This document shows, piece by piece, positions 8,246 through 16,228 of a stretch of DNA of 64,000 nt. The notes beneath the pieces were generated by a model. It was not told the origin of the DNA. It was given only the letters and a program-made list of their open reading frames with translations, and ran no database searches. The position numbers and the translations under genes are program-made. This DNA is from Candidatus Peregrinibacteria bacterium. Its GTDB lineage: Bacteria > Patescibacteriota > Gracilibacteria > CAIRYL01 > GCA-016699755. The stretch's first letter is position 1; every line of letters starts with the position of its first letter. The stretch is taken from positions 1,302,001 through 1,366,000 of the forward strand of contig CP065009.1 of NCBI GenBank assembly GCA_016699755.1, written 5' to 3'.

Positions 8246-8886
8246 AATACAAGATTCCTCTCTTTTTACTTGCGATTCTCCTTTTCCCTGCAAATACATT
8301 TGCGGAAAACATTCACGTCACTACAAATATTCGAAATGGACAATGGTTTCCTTCTTCCTTTCTCTTGCAATTCTTTACGGATCGCGAAGATGCGAAGATT
8401 TTTTGGACCCGTTTTCCCAAGCGTTCTCCAGCAGAGGGAAATATGTATCAAAGTGCTATTTCTATTATTCGTTCTGGAAGCATTCATTATTTTGCCTTTA
8501 CTCCAGAACCAGAAATAACGGCAACAGATACCAAAAAAATTACTTTTTTTGTGGAATCAAAAACCGGATATGAGCATCTTCGTATGACGCTCGTTGATCC
8601 GCGTCACAATATGGTGGTGCTCAAAAACTTCTCTGCATTTCCCGTGCAAACAGATGGTTGGAAAATAACATCACAAAATGGAGAATTTGATTTTTCAGGA
8701 CGAGAACTCGCACCAGGAAAAAAGATGGCACTTTCTCTTCCCATGAATAAGACATCTCCAAAGATATTTCTTGTTGCTCCAGATGGGAAAGCAAAGCAAC
8801 TTGTCGCGCCACCAGCCCTTCTTTCGGGACAATATTGGGAATGCACTACACGCCGCTCTTCCTCATGTGCGATTCAAGAAAAATAG
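8242..8886 (+). CDS. Secreted protein with lamin-tail-like C-terminal domain
   Basis: The 214-aa product begins with a clear signal peptide (MKYKIPLFLLAILLFPANTFAEN, cleavage near residue 21). Residues 22-110 form a beta-rich N-terminal part with no family I recognise. Residues about 120-190 (VVLKNFSAFPVQTDGWKI..GRELAPGKKMALSLP) look like a lamin tail domain without a catalytic site. This matches the lamin-tail theme of the protein at the left edge. It is translationally coupled to the upstream small membrane protein, so the pair may form an envelope module. Two cysteines near the C-terminus (ECTTRRSSSC) could form a disulfide. Confidence 0.75.
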   Translation: MKYKIPLFLLAILLFPANTFAENIHVTTNIRNGQWFPSSFLLQFFTDREDAKIFWTRFPKRSPAEGNMYQSAISIIRSGSIHYFAFTPEPEITATDTKKITFFVESKTGYEHLRMTLVDPRHNMVVLKNFSAFPVQTDGWKITSQNGEFDFSGRELAPGKKMALSLPMNKTSPKIFLVAPDGKAKQLVAPPALLSGQYWECTTRRSSSCAIQEK

Positions 8887-8982
8887 GAGAAAGAGGTTAG
8901 AATCTCCTTCCAAAGAAAAAGTACTTGCGTCTCATCAAAAAAGAGACCAAAATATAAAGCACGCATGATCATTGAAACCAAC

Positions 8983-9443
8983 GGGGGTGACCGGCTTTTG
9001 ACGGGAGGATTAGGAGAGGAAAAGTTGCGATTTCGGGGTTTGATTTCTATCCCCGATAGATCCATAGAAATCACCATAAGTGCAACTGCACAAAACCCTG
9101 CTCGCTCTGGTAAAATCGCAGGACTTGTAAACAATGCCTTTGGCAACCTGTTTGCACCAAAAGCCCTCGCTTTTGCGTAAGAGTTTGAGCATGTGACCGC
9201 CCACATATGCGGTTCCGTCTTTCTTAAACCCGCTTAGGGGGCTAAGAACAGGCGTCATTAAATCTAAGACGAATTTTTCTTGTTTGTGATGTTTTTGGAG
9301 AAACGTTCGTACCACAAAAATATTCCGCCTGCTAAGTTTTTGTTCTGTTTTTATTTAGTGGCGGTAAACAAATGGAACTATAATTGTAGACGCTTTTCGT
9401 TTCCCCTTACCGGACGGGGGTTCAATTCCCCCCACCTCCACCA
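8983..9443 (+). ncRNA. ssrA: tmRNA (transfer-messenger RNA)
   Basis: tmRNA rescues stalled ribosomes and tags unfinished proteins. The 5' end GGGGGTGACCGG (8983 on) pairs through GGGGGTG with CACCTCC (9433-9439), followed by discriminator A and an encoded CCA (9441-9443). The T arm GGGGG-TTCAATT-CCCCC lies at 9416-9432. The internal tag frame ends ALAFA with TAA at 9178-9180; the most likely resume codon is GTA near 9130, giving the tag VNNAFGNLFAPKALAFA, but that codon is inferred. Pseudoknot-type stems follow (ACCGC..GCGGT near 9198; CTTAG..CTAAG near 9233). At 461 nt it is longer than most tmRNAs. Its 3' end is the junction with an integrated element whose recombinase gene overlaps it antisense. 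Confidence 0.93.
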
Positions 9444-10959
9444 ACTGTGATTTATTGCTTTTAGAGTCCTGTAATATATTGTACAGAAGCGAATATTCGC
9501 TGTTTCCAAAACCCCTTTCTTTGCTGTAGAGCAATTTATTCCGAAACACGAAGTTTTGAATACATAATTTCTCTTTTACTTGCCCTTTTCGCCATGTTTC
9601 CAAAGGGTTTTTTAATATGTTCTCTCCCGTATGAAATGTGACATGAAAAGGTGTGCTGATCACCTTCTTGTCATTACTACTGTATTTGCTTTCTATCTGT
9701 TCTTTCTTTTCAAGTAGCTCTTTAATCTCATCTTCATAGATTTTTTGTAATGATTCTGACTCGGCTTTTCCGGCGAGCTTGGCGAGTCTTTTTATCTCTA
9801 TTTGAATTTTTTCGGCTTCCTCCTGCGAGTTATTGATATTTTTTGAAGCAATACTGAATCTGGTCTCATGAATATCTTGTAATACTGCTTTGAGGAGATT
9901 CAGAATCTCAATAGATGGCTCATATTTCTTGAGAAGATCCAAAAAGCCCTCCTCAAATTTGCTTTTTGGGATGCTTCCGATACAACGGGAAGACAGACAC
10001 CGATAATAGGGGAACTTCTTTCCATCTCTCCCCGTTGACCATGCGGCAGTGAGTTTTCTTCCACAACACTCACATGTTACCGATCCGCGTAGTGGAAAGT
10101 CTTCTCGAACATCTTGCCGAACATACGATCGGACTTTCCCTGTTAGTCTTTCCTGTATTCGATTATACGTATTTTCAGAAATAAGTGGCTTATGTTTTCC
10201 TCTTGCCCGAATTACTCCAAGATCTTCACAGGTGATGAATCCAGCGTAAAAGTCATTCACCAAAAGCCGTTGCACAGCCTGTAAATGAACTCTACCACTA
10301 CTTTTCACTGTCGCTCTGCTCTTGTATCCGCTTGCTTGTAAAAATCTCTGCATATCCATTTTGGTCTGGAATTTTCCGGTAGCAAAGTCTTCCAGTGCTT
10401 TTTTTATAGTACTGGCTTCCGGTTCTTTTTGTACTATTATCTTTCCTTCCTCTTTATCATGAGTATTCTTGTATCCGGAAGGAGCATAGAATGTCCAATA
10501 CCCAGCTTCAAGCCTTGCCTTCATTCTGTTTCGCACCTGAGCTTTGTTTTGGTTGCGCTCCAGTTCGGCAGCACCCGCAATCACTGTCTCTACAAATTTT
10601 CCCTCCGGCGTGTCTTCAAATTTATAGGAGGGACTATCAAGCATTCCGTTTACACCAGAAATTGCAGCTTTTAGATGAAAGTGTCCTATCACGTCTCTAG
10701 CAAATCGCTTGATATCATCAATAATAACGACTGTCTTTTCTGTACTCTTTTTCATGCGCCCCTGTAGGTACGAGAGCATGTTTTGCATTTCTGGTCGGTC
10801 TGTTATGCCACCTGAAATGCCTTCTTCATGAAAGACCTTTACGATTTCATAGTTTTTCTGCTTGGCATAGCCCCTGCATCTTTGTTCCTGACTTTTCAGT
10901 CCATGTCCTTCGGATACCTGCCGATCCGTAGAAACCCTGCAGTAGATAACAGCTTTCAT
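9355..10959 (-). CDS. Large serine recombinase (integrase)
   Basis: This 534-aa site-specific recombinase would integrate and excise the surrounding element. The N-terminal resolvase domain has the catalytic serine in YCRVSTDRQ (Ser10) and an Arg-rich active site region (IDDIKRFARD, residues about 78-87). A recombinase domain follows (about 160-270). The zinc-ribbon (CECCGRKL..CLSSRC, about 300-335) and a coiled coil (about 365-430) are typical of the large family. The last 30 or so codons run antisense into tmRNA: LVEVGGIEPPSGKGKR is the reverse reading of the ssrA T arm and acceptor stem. The native C-terminus in the excised form must therefore differ. The start ATG overlaps the stop of the HTH gene (ATGA). 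Confidence 0.95.
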   Translation of the reverse strand: MKAVIYCRVSTDRQVSEGHGLKSQEQRCRGYAKQKNYEIVKVFHEEGISGGITDRPEMQNMLSYLQGRMKKSTEKTVVIIDDIKRFARDVIGHFHLKAAISGVNGMLDSPSYKFEDTPEGKFVETVIAGAAELERNQNKAQVRNRMKARLEAGYWTFYAPSGYKNTHDKEEGKIIVQKEPEASTIKKALEDFATGKFQTKMDMQRFLQASGYKSRATVKSSGRVHLQAVQRLLVNDFYAGFITCEDLGVIRARGKHKPLISENTYNRIQERLTGKVRSYVRQDVREDFPLRGSVTCECCGRKLTAAWSTGRDGKKFPYYRCLSSRCIGSIPKSKFEEGFLDLLKKYEPSIEILNLLKAVLQDIHETRFSIASKNINNSQEEAEKIQIEIKRLAKLAGKAESESLQKIYEDEIKELLEKKEQIESKYSSNDKKVISTPFHVTFHTGENILKNPLETWRKGQVKEKLCIQNFVFRNKLLYSKERGFGNSEYSLLYNILQDSKSNKSQLVEVGGIEPPSGKGKRKASTIIVPFVYRH

Positions 10960-11156
10960 AGTTTGTGCTGAGAAAGATAATCCAAAACGCTTTGTTTCCG
11001 TATTCGCAGTGTTCCCTCAATTTTGTAGACCTCAAATATTTTCCGTTCAATATAGCGGTATGCTGTAGGTCTGCTAATCTTAAGCATGTCCATTAGCTCT
11101 TTTATAGTAATGAGTTCATCTGTTTTGTCGGTCATGTGCTTTGAATATATTTTCAT
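10956..11156 (-). CDS. Excisionase-like HTH DNA-binding protein
   Basis: This is a 66-aa protein (59 aa if ATG 11135 is used) with a MerR/excisionase-type helix-turn-helix: ITIKELMDMLKISRPTAYRYIERK, then a wing ending in a basic segment (LRIRKQSVLDYL). It overlaps the recombinase start by 4 nt (ATGA), so the two are made together. Small HTH proteins coupled to a serine recombinase usually act as recombination directionality factors or as repressors of the element. That role is inferred from position. Confidence 0.85.
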   Translation of the reverse strand: MKIYSKHMTDKTDELITIKELMDMLKISRPTAYRYIERKIFEVYKIEGTLRIRKQSVLDYLSQHKL

Positions 11157-11162
11157 TTGTTA

Positions 11163-11291
11163 TCATAGATTATCATAAATAGAATTTGCAAGATAGTAAA
11201 GATCATCAATCACTTGTTGTAACTCTTCATCGGAAAAATCATCTGATATTTTGCCCAGTATCTGCCGTGCCTGTTCTACAGATACTGTCAT
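11163..11291 (-). CDS. 42-aa acidic protein in the primase-recombinase operon
   Basis: A short frame starts at ATG 11291, overlapping the primase stop by 4 nt (ATGA), and ends at TGA 11163-11165. The product begins MTVSVEQARQILGKISDDF and continues SDEELQQVIDDLYYLANSIY, an acidic, purely helical profile. The coupling to the primase and the tight packing (7 bp to the next gene) support it as a real gene. I cannot name the family; it may be a small element regulator or a partner of the primase. Confidence 0.6.
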   Translation of the reverse strand: MTVSVEQARQILGKISDDFSDEELQQVIDDLYYLANSIYDNL

Positions 11292-12541
11292 GCTTCTTTC
11301 TCAAAAACATCAAATCCCTGTTCTTTTAAAAGTTCCTTAAAGGCTCTTTCTCCAAAAGTGTTGATAAATTCGCACACATCCATTTTGTCTTTGCTTGTCT
11401 CTCGCGGCAGTTTGATAATGATTGCCTCAATGCCATACTCTTTGAATTTTTCCTGAGTTAATTTCGCCCCCTTTTGGCCGGCTCCATTCAGATCACTGTC
11501 AAAGCAAATAGCCACATTCTTTCCCCTGAGTTTTTGTGCCAGTTCTGCAACTGTAATCCGTGTAATATCTTTTGCTACCGGAGACACTGATGCAATGCCC
11601 ACTTCATTTGCCTTAATACAATCTGTAACACCTTCAGTGATAAGAATGGATTGTGATTTCTCTAAAACATCAGCGTTAAATATTTGTCCCATTCCTCGAC
11701 AATGTTTCGTTTTTGAGTACTTGTTCGGTGTGCGAAAGTTACCAGCTATTCTTCCTGCAATCTGAACTACTTTTCCTTTCCTCAAAAATGGATACAAAAT
11801 CCTTCCTTGCATGTGCTTTGCCAAATACAAAAAGCCTCTTTTCTCTCTTCTGAAAAACCCACTGAATATCAGTTCTTCATCTAAAAACCCTTGATCTCTC
11901 AGTTTTTTGAGAGCATCTTTGTAATTCAATCCGCAATATCCGATTTTGTATTTTGCAACTGTTTCTTTGGAAAAGTTCGGAGGAATATATTTTTCTATGG
12001 TTTTCACCACCTTTCCAATTTTTTTGCTGTAAGGAAAACCAGTGATTTTTATCGGAGCAAATCCTGTAAGATATAGCTTTTTGTTCTCTTCATTCAGAGA
12101 AAAAACCTCTAAAATGGAACTCAACAGTTCCATAAATCGAACCGCATTTAGAGAATTTGGGAGAAATCCGACAATTTTTTTTGTCTTTTTCACCCTTTTT
12201 CTTGTTTTTTTTGACACATCGCCATGTTGTGTTCCAGTTTCTTTTGTTGAAGAAATTTTTCCTGTTTCATATTCTTCAAGAATTCTTTCAGCAACATTGA
12301 TTGCTTCGGGAAGGCTACAGTCTTCTTTTAACTGGATAAAATTGAATATGTCCCCACAGGCTTCGCACCCCATTCCATGGCAGTAGAAAGCTTTTTTTAT
12401 AAGGTCATAATGAAGACTTGGTATCGTTTCGTAGTGAAAAGGACAAAGGATAAAACCTTCCGAAAAAGTCACACGCTCCCCGTAGTATCGGAAAACACAT
12501 TCAAGAGAAAGCCGTTGTTTAATGTAGTCTCTATTTTTCAT
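11288..12541 (-). CDS. DnaG-like primase of the element (CHC2 zinc finger and TOPRIM)
   Basis: This 417-aa protein would make RNA primers for replication of the element. The N-terminal CHC2-type zinc finger has CPFHYETIPS and then FYCHGMGCEACGD (residues about 33-66). The catalytic TOPRIM fold has ILITEGVTDCIKA (Glu near residue 300) and CFDSDLNGAGQKG (Asp pair near residue 348). A Lys/Arg-rich insert (GDVSKKTRKRVKKTKK, about 107-122) separates the finger from the catalytic part. It is shorter than chromosomal DnaG and lacks a helicase-binding domain. Both ends overlap neighbours by 4 nt, upstream with the 190-aa gene and downstream with the 42-aa gene, so this is one tightly coupled operon. 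Confidence 0.9.
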   Translation of the reverse strand: MKNRDYIKQRLSLECVFRYYGERVTFSEGFILCPFHYETIPSLHYDLIKKAFYCHGMGCEACGDIFNFIQLKEDCSLPEAINVAERILEEYETGKISSTKETGTQHGDVSKKTRKRVKKTKKIVGFLPNSLNAVRFMELLSSILEVFSLNEENKKLYLTGFAPIKITGFPYSKKIGKVVKTIEKYIPPNFSKETVAKYKIGYCGLNYKDALKKLRDQGFLDEELIFSGFFRREKRGFLYLAKHMQGRILYPFLRKGKVVQIAGRIAGNFRTPNKYSKTKHCRGMGQIFNADVLEKSQSILITEGVTDCIKANEVGIASVSPVAKDITRITVAELAQKLRGKNVAICFDSDLNGAGQKGAKLTQEKFKEYGIEAIIIKLPRETSKDKMDVCEFINTFGERAFKELLKEQGFDVFEKEA

Positions 12542-13110
12542 TTTTGTGTCAAATCTCCCACACTCTCCCCCACTTTCTTATTCATAGGTTTTTCATTTTC
12601 TTGATTGCGTTCATTAGCGGAGGAAAATAAAATGAAGAATTTCTCTTCCGTAAGGAATAAAAGCAATTTTTCTGTTACCTCAGAAATAACAGAATCTGTG
12701 ATTTCTTTTTCATAATCTTGGAGATTTTTCTTTAAATATTCTTGAAAGTTTGAGAGGGCACTTTTGTGTTTTCGGATTCCTTTTGGCCAGTGCATGGTGG
12801 CAAGGTGAATATGCAAATTACTTACCTGCCACTTTCTGGGTTTATCAGATCGAATGAGCTTAATCTTTAGGAATTTTTTAAAATCTTCATTAAAAGTATT
12901 TTGACTGATATTGGGCATTACTCTTTCTCGAACCTCTTCGCGTGTTCCAGAAAAACAACCATAGCTATTATTGGCGATCCGCCAATCTGCCTCGTGGATC
13001 AATTTGTAATAGAGAGTGTTTTGTCTTTGTGTGAGAATATGCAGACTTTCCAGTAGCTGGAGATAGCGGTGATGGACGGTATATCCACTTATGTTGTGAA
13101 AATTGTTCAT
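12538..13110 (-). CDS. Hypothetical protein at the head of the element's primase operon
   Basis: I do not recognise this 190-aa soluble protein. Residues about 25-90 (TLYYKLIHEADWRIANNSYG..EEVRERVMPNISQNTFNEDFKKFLKIKLI) read like a winged-helix DNA-binding unit, as in replication or partition proteins of mobile elements. The C-terminal half is helical and charged and ends in a low-complexity Asn/Glu/Lys tail. It is the first gene of a leftward operon (this gene, primase, 42-aa protein, HTH protein, recombinase) and is joined to the primase by an ATGA overlap. A role in replication initiation or copy control is an inference from position. Confidence 0.65.
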   Translation of the reverse strand: MNNFHNISGYTVHHRYLQLLESLHILTQRQNTLYYKLIHEADWRIANNSYGCFSGTREEVRERVMPNISQNTFNEDFKKFLKIKLIRSDKPRKWQVSNLHIHLATMHWPKGIRKHKSALSNFQEYLKKNLQDYEKEITDSVISEVTEKLLLFLTEEKFFILFSSANERNQENEKPMNKKVGESVGDLTQK

Positions 13111-13309
13111 GGTGATTGTGATAAGAAATCACTAAAACAACAGACTCCACTTTTTTGTGGGTCAAGTGTTTAAAAAATAACAGACAGCATCTGACTATGC
13201 TTTATATAAAGCTTTTCTTTTTCTTTAAGGGCAAAAATAGGTTCTGAAACTTTGTATTGATATTATTTTGTATATTGTGTTTTACATTATTTCACTAAAT
13301 TTTGTGGAG

Positions 13310-14599
13310 TTATTGAGGAGTTTCTTGTGTAGTTTTAGGAAGGAGGGCTGGATTAAAGTAAAACCCTTCTCTCGTGTCTCCAAATATAAAAATTATGTCA
13401 TTAAATACTTTTATGCTTTTTAATTCGCCAATACGATTAAGCAGTGTTCTTTCTGAATAACAGCTGTCTTTTGTTAATTGGTCATTAGGCAGAATATTCT
13501 TCTTTTTTAGGGCAGATTTTTTTACATACCCCTGCCTCACGACATCTTCTAAAAAAATATGTTCACCATTGCTGTAAATACCTTGAAGAAGAAGATATGA
13601 GAAGATCTCATTCTTCGGATACTCCAAAGTTGCTTCTGCACCTGATAAATTATCTATCAATCGTCCGCTTTCTTTGTAATAAAGGAGATTTTTTCTGCCA
13701 AGCATTATAGGCTCTTCATTCAACGGCACCATTCTTTTTCTCTGACCAATAGCTGCAAGATCAACTGATGAGTCTGAAAAATGATTTTTTAGGTCATTAA
13801 ATACACTCAAATATCTGTCCCTTGCTTCATTTAAAGAAATACTTTGGATTCCGGTAATTTCAAAGTATCCATACTCATCTGCTAGTTTATCGTGGATAGA
13901 GCCATCTATGTTCTCATCAGTCGCACTGAAAACTTCATTAAGATAATACTTTCTGAGGTCTTTGTAGTCATCATCCATCTCTGAATGATACTTTTTCATC
14001 AAGAGAATGAGGTCATTTTTTATAATTCTAAGTGCATCTTGCATTGCCTTACAGGAGAGCTTGACACCATTTTCACTTGTAGTGAGCCTAATAAAAGTTG
14101 TCAAAAGAAGAAGATCATAAAAATGTCTATGCCAACCAGCTTTTTTTGTATCAGTATTATTCTCCTTGATAGTCATAAAGGGAATCTGCTTATTTTCTCT
14201 AAGTGCTTGATATAATTGAAAAAAACATGCGTGAATGCCTTCTGATTCTAATACTTCAACTCCAATGTGTTTAGCAAGCTTTCTGTATGTTTGGAAGGAT
14301 TTTTCATCTTGGTATTTTTCAGAATGCATCGCCACGCTTTCGTATACATAATGCACCATAACAACAATACAGTCATGCAGCTTTCCATAAGTCTTTTTGA
14401 ATTCTGTACTTGAATGCAACTTTCGATAGGAGAATATCTTAGAGGAATAATAATCCCAAAGAGGCATATTTTTCTCTATTTCTGGGAAGAAGGTTTTTAT
14501 TAAATATTCCTCAAAATTGTTACATTCCGCATACTGCTTCTCTAAATCTATTAAAATTTCGTAGGGCCCCCTCATTGATTCTGAGAAATTCTCACCCAT
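13310..14599 (-). CDS. Unknown 429-aa protein, divergent from the restriction operon
   Basis: I do not recognise the family. The protein is soluble, mostly helical, with many aromatic and charged residues. A middle segment (about 150-250, HRHFYDLLLLTTFIRL..IIKNDLILLMKKYHSEMDDDYKDL) looks all-helical. A C-terminal region (about 345-425) has a helix-turn-helix-like profile and ends in a beta-type segment (VFNDIIFIFGDTREGFYF). It faces hsdM across an 83-bp gap, the position typical of a control gene or an extra defence component. ATG 14599 is chosen; an in-frame TTG at 14629 would add 10 residues and clear an inverted repeat that covers the ATG. The gene is AT-rich, like the neighbouring helicase gene. 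Confidence 0.7.
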   Translation of the reverse strand: MGENFSESMRGPYEILIDLEKQYAECNNFEEYLIKTFFPEIEKNMPLWDYYSSKIFSYRKLHSSTEFKKTYGKLHDCIVVMVHYVYESVAMHSEKYQDEKSFQTYRKLAKHIGVEVLESEGIHACFFQLYQALRENKQIPFMTIKENNTDTKKAGWHRHFYDLLLLTTFIRLTTSENGVKLSCKAMQDALRIIKNDLILLMKKYHSEMDDDYKDLRKYYLNEVFSATDENIDGSIHDKLADEYGYFEITGIQSISLNEARDRYLSVFNDLKNHFSDSSVDLAAIGQRKRMVPLNEEPIMLGRKNLLYYKESGRLIDNLSGAEATLEYPKNEIFSYLLLQGIYSNGEHIFLEDVVRQGYVKKSALKKKNILPNDQLTKDSCYSERTLLNRIGELKSIKVFNDIIFIFGDTREGFYFNPALLPKTTQETPQ

Positions 14600-14619
14600 T
14601 GTATTCTCGTTCAATACAA
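14599..14619. promoter_or_regulatory. Inverted repeat in the hsdM divergent region
   Basis: TTGTATT (14599-14605) and AATACAA (14613-14619) form a 7-bp perfect inverted repeat with a 7-nt spacer. The same TCAATACAA string recurs just before the hsdM ATG (about 14673-14681). It may be an operator shared by the two divergent units. Confidence 0.35.
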
Positions 14620-14682
14620 ATGAGAACAAATTATGAATAATGATGTTTTTTATTTATACTCCAAAAAAGGTTTTTCAATACA

Positions 14683-16227
14683 ATGGCAAAAAATGAGAAT
14701 TCAAACGGAACATTCGAAAAAAAGCTATTTATGGCTGCCGATAAATTGCGAAAAAATATTGATGCTGCAGAATACAAGCATGTCGTACTTGGTCTTATCT
14801 TTCTGAAATACATCTCAGACTCTTTTGAAGAAAGATATAATCAACTTGAAAAAGAAGTTTCCGAAGGGGCAGATCCAGAGGATAAAGACGAATACTCGTC
14901 AATGAATATCTTCTGGGTGCCGACAAATGCACGATGGAAACATCTACATGCCCAAGCAAAACAACCGACAATCGGAAAGATTCTCGATGAAGCAATGGAA
15001 TCAATTGAGAGGGAGAATCCTATTCTGAAAGGTATTTTGCCAAAGGTCTACGCACGACCAAATCTCGACAAAGCTGCACTTGGCGGTCTGATCGATCTTA
15101 TTGGTGATACGTCGATTGGAAGCGAAGCCGCGAAGTCAAAAGATATTCTCGGGCGGGTGTACGAATACTTTCTTGGTGAGTTTGCGAATGCCGAAGGAAA
15201 GAAGGGGGGGCAGTTCTACACACCGAAATCAATTGTAAAAGTATTGGTCGATATGATCGAGCCGCACAAAGGTCGTGTTTATGATCCCGCTTGTGGTTCG
15301 GGAGGGATGTTTGTTATGAGTGAGGAATTTGTGAAAAATCACCAAGGGCGGCTAGATGACATCTCTATCTATGGGCAAGAAAGCAATCAAACCACCTATA
15401 GACTCTGCCGTATGAATCTTGCTATTCGTGGAATTGATGGCTCACAGATCAAGTGGAATAGTGAGGGTTCATTTCTCAAGGACGCACACCCTGACCTAAA
15501 AGCTGATTACATCATTGCAAATCCCCCTTTTAATCAAGGCGAATGGGGTCAAGAGCTTCTTCGTAACGATCCACGCTGGCAATATGGTGTTCCACCAAGC
15601 GGAAATGCGAACTTTGGCTGGATGCAACATATGATCTACCACCTTGCACCAAAGGGTACGATGGGGCTTGTTCTTGCGAATGGTTCTCTCTCATCAAATC
15701 AAAGCGGAGAAGGAGAAATCCGCCAACGGATTGTGGAAGCTGATTTGGTAGATTGCATTGTGGCTCTGCCAAAACAACTTTTCTATAACACTGGTATTCC
15801 GGCGTGTCTCTGGTTTATTTCCAAAAAACGACACGAAATGAACGGCGACCGCAAGCGCACGGGTGAAGTGCTTTTTATTGATGCTTCGGAGCTGGGCTTT
15901 ATGGCAGACAGAGTACATCGCGAATTTACTGATGATGATATTTCAAGAATTACTGACACCTACCACGAATGGCGAAAGAACGGCGGAAAATACGAGGATG
16001 AAAAAGGTTTTTGTAAATCGGCGAAGATTGATGAGATTACAAAACATAACTTTGTACTGACACCTGGGCGGTATGTTGGTATTCCAGATGAGATCGATGA
16101 TGGAATACCTTTTGAAGAGAAAATGGCAGGTCTGATGAGCACACTGTCCGAGCAGATGAAGAGAGAGAAGGAGCTGGACGAAGAAATTAAAAAGCAACTT
16201 TCAAATATCGGCTTTAACTTGAAATAA
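14683..16227 (+). CDS. hsdM: Type I restriction-modification DNA methyltransferase subunit
   Basis: HsdM methylates adenine in the sequence chosen by HsdS, protecting host DNA. The 514-aa length is normal. The helical N-terminal domain (residues about 10-160, starting FEKKLFMAADKLRKN) precedes the Rossmann methyltransferase fold. The SAM motif is DPACGSGGMF (about 201-210) and the catalytic motif IV is NPPF (280-283), as expected for an N6-adenine methyltransferase. The C-terminus forms a coiled segment. It is the first gene of an eight-gene operon; the next ATG lies 1 bp after its stop. The unusual part is the insertion of three extra genes between hsdM and hsdS. Confidence 0.96.
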   Translation: MAKNENSNGTFEKKLFMAADKLRKNIDAAEYKHVVLGLIFLKYISDSFEERYNQLEKEVSEGADPEDKDEYSSMNIFWVPTNARWKHLHAQAKQPTIGKILDEAMESIERENPILKGILPKVYARPNLDKAALGGLIDLIGDTSIGSEAAKSKDILGRVYEYFLGEFANAEGKKGGQFYTPKSIVKVLVDMIEPHKGRVYDPACGSGGMFVMSEEFVKNHQGRLDDISIYGQESNQTTYRLCRMNLAIRGIDGSQIKWNSEGSFLKDAHPDLKADYIIANPPFNQGEWGQELLRNDPRWQYGVPPSGNANFGWMQHMIYHLAPKGTMGLVLANGSLSSNQSGEGEIRQRIVEADLVDCIVALPKQLFYNTGIPACLWFISKKRHEMNGDRKRTGEVLFIDASELGFMADRVHREFTDDDISRITDTYHEWRKNGGKYEDEKGFCKSAKIDEITKHNFVLTPGRYVGIPDEIDDGIPFEEKMAGLMSTLSEQMKREKELDEEIKKQLSNIGFNLK

Positions 16228-16228
16228 C

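Noticed and set aside
8965..9180. A 71-aa plus-strand ORF ending ALAFA.
   Set aside because: Only its last part is real: it is the tmRNA tag frame, not a protein gene.
8874..9315. Minus-strand ORFs of 101 and 110 aa.
   Set aside because: They are antisense to the tmRNA; the apparent protein patterns are the reverse reading of ssrA structure.
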